Shown: positions 59,508 to 64,000 of the stretch, piece by piece | How the letters are laid out: each line of letters starts with the position of its first letter | Position numbering within the stretch: the first letter of the stretch is position 1 | Origin: Oryzomonas sagensis | GTDB taxonomy: Bacteria > Desulfobacterota > Desulfuromonadia > Geobacterales > Pseudopelobacteraceae | NCBI RefSeq assembly: GCF_008802355.1 | Contig: NZ_VZRA01000001.1 | Span: forward strand, 924,525 to 988,524 | Length of the DNA: 64,000 bases | Direction: 5' to 3' | Notes under the pieces: generated by a model | What the model saw: the letters and a program-made list of their open reading frames with translations, nothing else | Database searches by the model: none | What the model was told of the DNA's origin: nothing | Translations under genes and position numbers: made by a program

Positions 59508-59945
59508 ATGTTTTCCACATCCGGCCATACCATCCACTGGCTCAAACCCGACATCGGCGAGGAAGAGTGGGAATTCCTCAACCATCCCGACAAGCAGGGG
59601 TTCTACCGGCGCCATGGCATCGAATGGGAGCGGCTGGTTGCGGCCTTCGACCGGGGGCGGCTGGAGGCGTACCCCCGCTCCGACCGGCTCGGGGGGATCG
59701 TGGTGAGCGGTGCCTATCACACCTACGACGACTATGCCACATACCTGGCCAAGGCCAAGCGGGGCTACCGGAAGAGTTACAGCGCCATGGAGAATTCCCT
59801 GCAACGCGCCGGCACCCTGACGCTGAAGGCCCCCATCGTCATCTGCTGCCGGGAGGAGGCCCTGCTGTTTTCCGGCTACCGGCGGCTTTGTCTGGCCTGG
59901 AATTACGGCATGGTGCCCTATGTGTGGCTGGTGACCCTGTCGTAG
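59508..59945 (+). CDS. hypothetical protein
   Basis: A 145-residue soluble protein, Tyr/Arg/Trp-rich, with no signal peptide or known motif (starts MFSTSGHTIHWLKPDIGEEE). It begins 13 bp after the GGQ protein gene and probably shares its transcript. Codon use resembles neighbouring genes. Confidence 0.65.
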   Translation: MFSTSGHTIHWLKPDIGEEEWEFLNHPDKQGFYRRHGIEWERLVAAFDRGRLEAYPRSDRLGGIVVSGAYHTYDDYATYLAKAKRGYRKSYSAMENSLQRAGTLTLKAPIVICCREEALLFSGYRRLCLAWNYGMVPYVWLVTLS

Positions 59946-60032
59946 CCTCCGGGCGGCAAGTTTTTTGTCAATGATCATGGGGTTGTACCAGTTTACCGGC
60001 TGGAGTTTGCGGCCTGGGAACGGGGAAGGGCG

Positions 60033-60572
60033 ATGGCTGACCAGACGATACTGCAACGGATATTCAATGATGCGGGATTTTCCGATTTCCGCTGGATCGA
60101 TCCTTCCGAGATCGTTGTTGCACAATGGGTGCGGATGAAATGCCGGTTCGGCTGCAACGAGTATGGCAGGAACGCCGCCTGTCCCCCCAACACCCCTGCC
60201 GTGGACGAGTGCCGGAAGTTCTTCCATGAATTTCGGTTGGGTGTGCTCTTCCATATCCCCATGCGTCTGGAAGACCCGGAACAGCGGCATGACTGGTCAC
60301 GGGAGGTCAACCGCGCGCTGCTGGAGGTGGAACGGCAGGCGTTCATCAGCGGCTACCACAAGGCCTTCCTCCTCTTCATGGACAGTTGCACACTCTGCCG
60401 GGAGTGCGCCGGCAGCCGGGACCACTGCCGCAATCGCAAGCTGGCACGCCCGTCCCCCGAGGGGATGGGCGTGGATGTCTTTGCCACCGTGGCCAAGTTC
60501 GGCTATCCCCTTGCGGTGTTGCCCGATTACGAACAGGAGATGAACCGTTACGCATTTCTGATGATAGAGTAG
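60033..60572 (+). CDS. DUF2284 cysteine-rich metal-binding protein
   Basis: A 179-residue protein with the DUF2284 pattern: VRMKCRFGCNEYGRNAACPP near residue 35 and a second cysteine group (CTLCRECAGSRDHC) near 117-130, resembling ferredoxin-type cluster ligands. The family is common in anaerobes and has no established function. The cysteine spacing suggests an iron-sulfur or zinc site. GGGAAGGG lies upstream of the start. Confidence 0.85.
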   Translation: MADQTILQRIFNDAGFSDFRWIDPSEIVVAQWVRMKCRFGCNEYGRNAACPPNTPAVDECRKFFHEFRLGVLFHIPMRLEDPEQRHDWSREVNRALLEVERQAFISGYHKAFLLFMDSCTLCRECAGSRDHCRNRKLARPSPEGMGVDVFATVAKFGYPLAVLPDYEQEMNRYAFLMIE

Positions 60573-60626
60573 TTTCCGCCCGGAAAGGGCTCTTCCCCCG
60601 ACCGCAGCCCAAGGAGGCAGTTTGTC

Positions 60627-61697
60627 ATGAGTAACCTCTTCACACCGCTCGCCATGCGTTCCGTTACCTTCCGCAATCGTATCTTCGTCTCTCCCATGTG
60701 CCAGTATTCCAGCCGGGACGGCCTGCCCACCGACTGGCATATGGTCCATCTGGGCAGCCGTGCCGTGGGAGGCGCCGGCCTGGTGATGGTCGAAGCCACC
60801 GCCGTGAGTCCCGAAGGACGTATCAGCCCCGACGACAGCGGCATCTGGAACGATGATCATGTGGCGGCATTCAAGCCGATCGTCCGTTTCATCCGCGAGA
60901 ACGGGGCCGTACCGGGCGTCCAGTTGGCCCATGCCGGACGCAAGGCGTCCTGCGACCTCCCCTGGCGCGGCAGTGGACCGGTGGGGCCGGATGCCCGGGG
61001 GTGGCAGCCGCTGGCCCCCAGCCCGGAGCCGTTTGCCCCCGGCCACCCCGTGCCCCATGAACTTACCCTTGCCGACCTGGATACGGTCGAAAACCAATTC
61101 CGCGCCGCGGCGCGCCGCTCCTTGGCGGCCGGTTTCCAGGTGGCGGAGATTCACATGGCCCATGGCTACCTGCTGCACGAATTCCTCTCCCCCCTGGCGA
61201 ACCTGCGGGAGGACGACTACGGCGGCAGCCTCGAGAACAGGATGCGCTTCCCGCTGCGGGTGGCCCGGGCCGTGCGCGAGGAATGGCCCCTGGATTTGCC
61301 GCTGTTCGTGCGGCTCTCCTGCGTCGACTGGGCCGAGGGGGGCTGGAGCCTCGACCAGTCGGTATGTCTCTGCCGCCTGCTCAAGGAGCTGGGGGTTGAT
61401 CTGATCGATTGCTCGTCCGGTTTTGTTGCCTCGGGCGAGCGGGTGCCCTTTGCCCCCGGTTTCCAGGTCCCCTTTGCCGCCGCAATCCGCGCCGAGGCGG
61501 CCCTCCCCACCGGTGCGGTCGGCCTCATTACCGACCCGGTCCAGGCGGAACAGATCCTGGTTACCGGCCAGGCCGATGCCGTATTCCTGGCCCGGGAGAT
61601 GCTGCGCGATCCCTACTGGCCCCTGCATGCCGCCCGCGAACTGGGGGTGGAGGCTGTCTGGCCGGATCAATACCTGCGGGCCGGGAAACAGGGATGA
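60627..61697 (+). CDS. NADH:flavin oxidoreductase, Old Yellow Enzyme (YqjM/NamA-like)
   Basis: A 356-residue FMN-dependent ene-reductase. Class II (YqjM type) features: the N-terminal LFTPLAMRSVTFRNRIFVSP followed by MCQYSS with Cys25, equivalent to the redox-sensing Cys26 of YqjM. Further features are HAGRKAS (substrate-binding His), IHMAHGYLLHEFLSP, and the C-terminal GLITDPVQAEQIL phosphate-binding region. It reduces activated C=C bonds; the natural substrate is unknown. Shine-Dalgarno AAGGAGG. It converges with the next gene. Confidence 0.93.
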   Translation: MSNLFTPLAMRSVTFRNRIFVSPMCQYSSRDGLPTDWHMVHLGSRAVGGAGLVMVEATAVSPEGRISPDDSGIWNDDHVAAFKPIVRFIRENGAVPGVQLAHAGRKASCDLPWRGSGPVGPDARGWQPLAPSPEPFAPGHPVPHELTLADLDTVENQFRAAARRSLAAGFQVAEIHMAHGYLLHEFLSPLANLREDDYGGSLENRMRFPLRVARAVREEWPLDLPLFVRLSCVDWAEGGWSLDQSVCLCRLLKELGVDLIDCSSGFVASGERVPFAPGFQVPFAAAIRAEAALPTGAVGLITDPVQAEQILVTGQADAVFLAREMLRDPYWPLHAARELGVEAVWPDQYLRAGKQG

Positions 61698-61784
61698 AAA
61701 ACTGCCCACGGCCGGCCTGGCGACCTCGGCACTACTCGATCCCGTCATCCATGGAATGCCCGAACTGCCGCTCCCACCGTTTCC

Positions 61785-62219
61785 TCACCGTTTGTCGGGA
61801 CGGAAGGAGCGGCCGCGGTAATGATTCTTTTCCTTGAGAAAGGTACGGTACTCCAGATCGCGAAACTGGCGGATGTTCTCGATCCTGTACTTGCGGATGA
61901 TCGGCGGCAGAGTGTCGTGGTGCGCAATTGTCCAAGGACCTTTGTAGCTGGCCGCCCGGTACCAGGAGTTGCCCCAGTAGAGGTAATAGGTGTCATAGGC
62001 AAAGACAATATCATAGGGGGTCTCCACACCTGCATAGAAGCCGAGGCGTGGCGGCGTGATGAAGAGCGGCGGGTTCGGGATCACCACGTTGGGCGGACCA
62101 ACGGCAACGGCTGGCTGGGGGGCCGGGCCGCTGCCGGTGACGTCCCCCGTGGCCGCAGCCGGTGCGGTGGACGCCATGAGCAGGACGGCGGCGATTGATA
62201 CCACGAAGCTCGTGCGCAT
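61785..62219 (-). CDS. hypothetical exported protein
   Basis: A 144-residue protein with a signal peptide (MRTSFVVSIAAVLLMASTAP). A Pro-rich segment (PNVVIPNPPLFITPP) and an aromatic, Tyr/Trp-rich domain (AYDTYYLYWGNSWYRA) follow, probably beta. No family name recognised. The start at 62219 follows a GGAGAC-type site; 25 upstream open codons are rejected because the signal peptide fits here. Confidence 0.72.
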   Translation of the reverse strand: MRTSFVVSIAAVLLMASTAPAAATGDVTGSGPAPQPAVAVGPPNVVIPNPPLFITPPRLGFYAGVETPYDIVFAYDTYYLYWGNSWYRAASYKGPWTIAHHDTLPPIIRKYRIENIRQFRDLEYRTFLKEKNHYRGRSFRPDKR

Positions 62220-62374
62220 GGAGGTCTCCTTTGCGACGGGTTTTTTATTCGAATTATAGCAAGTGTGGTGCCGGCCGGCCATTGCGAATTGCACTCTGGG
62301 GGTTACCGACCCTGCGGCGGCTTGCTTGGGACGGTGCAGGAGTATGCCGGGGGGGGGCGGGCGGGAAGGTGGTT

Positions 62375-62860
62375 TTACCGAGGGGCTCCGGCCGGGCGCG
62401 TGGCGCCGATGTCGGTAATATAGACCGTCAGATCGCCATTGGGGCGCCTGATAACAACCTCGTCGTCGAGCTTTTTCTGCAGCAGGGCCTGGCCGACCGG
62501 CGAATCGATGCTGATTCGCCCCTGGCTTACGTCGAATTCATCCGGGCCGACCAGCTGATAGCAGCGCTCGTTGCCATCCTCGTCTTCGTAGGTTACCCAG
62601 CAGCCGAAGGAAACCATCTGGGGGTTGGCCGGGGGGGTGGCCGGTTTGAGCAGCTTGAGCCGGCTCCCCAGGTGTTTCAGCTTGCGGTCGATCTCCCGCA
62701 GCCTTTTTTTGCCGTAGATGTATTCCGCATTCTCGGAGCGATCCCCTTCCGCCGCCGCGTCGGACACCCCCTGAACGATCTTGGGGCGTTCCACCCGCCA
62801 GAGGTAGTGGAACTCCGCTTCCAGTTTCTTTAATCCCTCAGGGGTAATCAGGTTTGTCAT
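62375..62860 (-). CDS. greB: transcription elongation factor GreB
   Basis: A 161-residue Gre factor that stimulates RNA cleavage by backtracked RNA polymerase. The N-terminal coiled coil has the acidic tip motif (AAAEGDRSENAEYIYGKKRL) typical of GreB, with GKKRLREIDRKLKHL following. The C-terminal FKBP-like domain has VGPDEFDVSQGRISIDSPVG. Length and the YIYGKKRLREID segment favour GreB over GreA. Confidence 0.93.
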   Translation of the reverse strand: MTNLITPEGLKKLEAEFHYLWRVERPKIVQGVSDAAAEGDRSENAEYIYGKKRLREIDRKLKHLGSRLKLLKPATPPANPQMVSFGCWVTYEDEDGNERCYQLVGPDEFDVSQGRISIDSPVGQALLQKKLDDEVVIRRPNGDLTVYITDIGATRPAGAPR

Positions 62861-62892
62861 AAGCCATCCATGCCGATTTATTTTCGAACCAA

Positions 62893-62927
62893 CAAAAATA
62901 AAGCCCCGGATTTCTCCGGGGCTTTAT
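62893..62927 (-). terminator. intrinsic terminator after the cold-shock gene
   Basis: On the minus strand AAAGCCCCGG, loop AGAAAT, CCGGGGCTTT, then ATTTTTG. It separates the cold-shock gene from greB on the same strand. Confidence 0.9.
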
Positions 62928-62952
62928 CAATCACGCTATAGGATATAAGTGA

Positions 62953-63153
62953 TTAAACCCTGGTAACGTTGGCGGCCTGCAGACCTTTCGGACCACGGGT
63001 TATTTCGAACGTAACCCTGTCGCCTTCAGCGAGGGATTTGAAGCCGTCGCCAACAATCGCGGAAAAATGAACGAAAACATCCTCGCCACCTTCCTGCTCA
63101 AGAAAACCAAACCCCTTGCTGTCGTTAAACCATTTCACTGTTCCGTTTACCAT
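62953..63153 (-). CDS. cold-shock domain protein, CspA family
   Basis: A 66-residue single cold-shock domain that binds single-stranded nucleic acid. RNP1 (KGFGFLEQ) and RNP2 (VFVHFSAI) are intact. The start at 63153 ([12 protein letters not shown]) follows AGGAG; 31 upstream codons are open but are 5' leader. The leader is AT-rich and roughly 100 nt, as in genes of this family whose translation responds to mRNA structure. Own terminator at 62893. Confidence 0.95.
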   Translation of the reverse strand: MVNGTVKWFNDSKGFGFLEQEGGEDVFVHFSAIVGDGFKSLAEGDRVTFEITRGPKGLQAANVTRV

Positions 63154-63274
63154 GTCTTTACCTTCTCCTGATACAACTCGTTTAATGTGTCCGGGACGAA
63201 CCGTAGACGTTATATCAACGTAACAGTATTTTATCCACAATGTCAAACTTATTAATTATCCGATGCAAAATAAT

Positions 63275-64000
63275 TTATTCCCGCAAAGCTGCCGCGGCAT
63301 GAGACTTGCCGAGGTAATATTCGTAATTCCCCTCGTAGACGCGCATTTCGCCGTGGTCGATCTCGAATACCCGGTCCACCAGCAGGCGCAGGAAGTGGCG
63401 GTCGTGGCTGACCAGCACGACGGTTCCGCCGAACCCCTGCAGGGCCTCCAGCAGGATCTCCCGGGATCTGATGTCCAGATGGTTGGTCGGCTCGTCCAGC
63501 ACCAGGAAATTGACCGGCCGCGCCAGCAGCGTCGCCAGCACCACCCGGCTCTTCTCGCCGCCGGACAGGTTTTCGATGCGTTTGTCCACCGTGTCTCCCT
63601 GGAAGAGAAAGGCGCCCAGCAGGTTGCGGATCATGCCGATAGTGGCCAGGGGCATGGCTGCCTGCACCGTTTCGAAGACGCTCTTCTTTGGGTCGAGGAT
63701 GTCCATGGCGTGCTGGCTGAAATAGCCCAGTTCCACATTGGCACCCAGATTGACGTGGCCCGCGGTCTGTTCGGTCCGGCCGGCAAGGACCTTGAGGAAG
63801 GTGGACTTTCCGGCGCCGTTGACCCCCACCACGGCGATCTTGTTCTGGCGGCGGATGATGCCGGATACCCCGCTGAAAACCGGGTGTACCCCGCCGCCGG
63901 GCAACTGCCAGCTCTTGGCCAGCCCCTCCATGACCACTACGTCGTCCCCGCTCCGGGGCGGTTCGCTGAACTCGAAGCGCACCACCCGCTCCTCGGGCGG
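63275..64000 (-). CDS. ABC-F family ATPase, 3' part
   Basis: The C-terminal ABC domain of an ABC-F protein; the frame is still open at the window end. Walker A GVNGAGKST, Q-loop region LGYFSQHAMDIL, signature LSGGEKSRV, Walker B FLVLDEPTNHLD and H-loop VSHDRHFL are all present. The protein ends soon after the ABC domain (GNYEYYLGKSHAAAALRE), without the Uup-type coiled coil seen in the gene at position 2. It therefore belongs to another subgroup (YheS/YbiT-like). Partial, so the subgroup is uncertain. Confidence 0.88.
   Translation of the reverse strand, partial: PPEERVVRFEFSEPPRSGDDVVVMEGLAKSWQLPGGGVHPVFSGVSGIIRRQNKIAVVGVNGAGKSTFLKVLAGRTEQTAGHVNLGANVELGYFSQHAMDILDPKKSVFETVQAAMPLATIGMIRNLLGAFLFQGDTVDKRIENLSGGEKSRVVLATLLARPVNFLVLDEPTNHLDIRSREILLEALQGFGGTVVLVSHDRHFLRLLVDRVFEIDHGEMRVYEGNYEYYLGKSHAAAALRE

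Noticed and set aside
1-64000. Search for tRNA, rRNA, CRISPR arrays, integrases and transposase genes
   Set aside because: No T-loop-like GTTCRANNC stretch in a cloverleaf context, no regularly spaced direct repeats, and no transposase or integrase motifs were seen. The repeats present are short non-coding elements.

Overview
The window reads as an ordinary chromosomal stretch of a Geobacter-type bacterium (Geobacterales, Desulfuromonadota). It is GC-rich and Gram-negative (Tol-Pal, TolC, RND efflux, beta-barrel porin). It carries a single-chain NifEN fusion and a nif operon with a -24/-12 promoter, both typical of Geobacter. It also keeps the zapB-zapA-(6S)-fau-rny-ymdB order. This assignment rests on gene content and synteny, not on a database search.

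Layout. 1-2.0 kb: the 3' part of an ABC-F gene (Uup-like), a zinc-ribbon protein, and a sigma-54-type promoter driving a 75-residue membrane peptide, then a six-codon ORF and a terminator. 2.2-11.4 kb: chromosome and cell-division housekeeping (smc, a Roadblock-like gene, ftsY, zapB, zapA, candidate 6S RNA, 5-formyl-THF cyclo-ligase, rny, ymdB). 11.4-15.4 kb: tolQ-tolR-tolA-tolB-pal. 15.6-21.3 kb: a TolC/MFP/RND efflux operon. 21.3-22.1 kb: two small redox/membrane proteins. 22.3-27.4 kb: a minus-strand nitrogen-fixation operon, nifEN-nifX-fdxB-nifX paralogue-draT. 27.7-31.4 kb: typA, a CoA-binding protein and proA. 31.6-36.5 kb: hsp20, then a minus-strand operon of U32 peptidase, ArnT-like glycosyltransferase and DegT/ArnB-like aminotransferase. 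36.7-43.3 kb: cpoB, a LysM protein, dprA, topA, trmFO. 43.4-49.9 kb: a DMT exporter, a polar amino-acid ABC transporter, a porin, a small secreted protein and a lone LivK-type binding protein. 50.1-54.0 kb: a FadR/GntR regulator divergent from putA. 54.3-64 kb: DMT exporter, azlCD, an RlmI-like methyltransferase, small hypotheticals, a GGQ release-factor-like protein, a DUF2284 protein, an Old Yellow Enzyme, greB, a cold-shock gene and the 3' part of a second ABC-F gene.

How the parts relate. The nif operon handles late FeMo-cofactor assembly and post-translational control of nitrogenase reductase. The nitrogenase structural genes and draG are not in the window. The 43-54 kb block looks like amino-acid acquisition and catabolism: uptake system, porin, binding protein, proline oxidation with its own repressor-operator pair, and branched-chain amino-acid export.

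The most notable non-coding material is four families of intergenic inverted-repeat elements. One (family A) has terminal repeats that supply the stop codons of its neighbours and carries a second family (B) inside it. Another (family C) sits in three consecutive gene junctions between 55 and 58 kb. A strong intrinsic terminator in the nifEN leader suggests antitermination control. No tRNA, rRNA, CRISPR array, prophage or transposase gene was seen. No clear-cut new multi-gene system was found.
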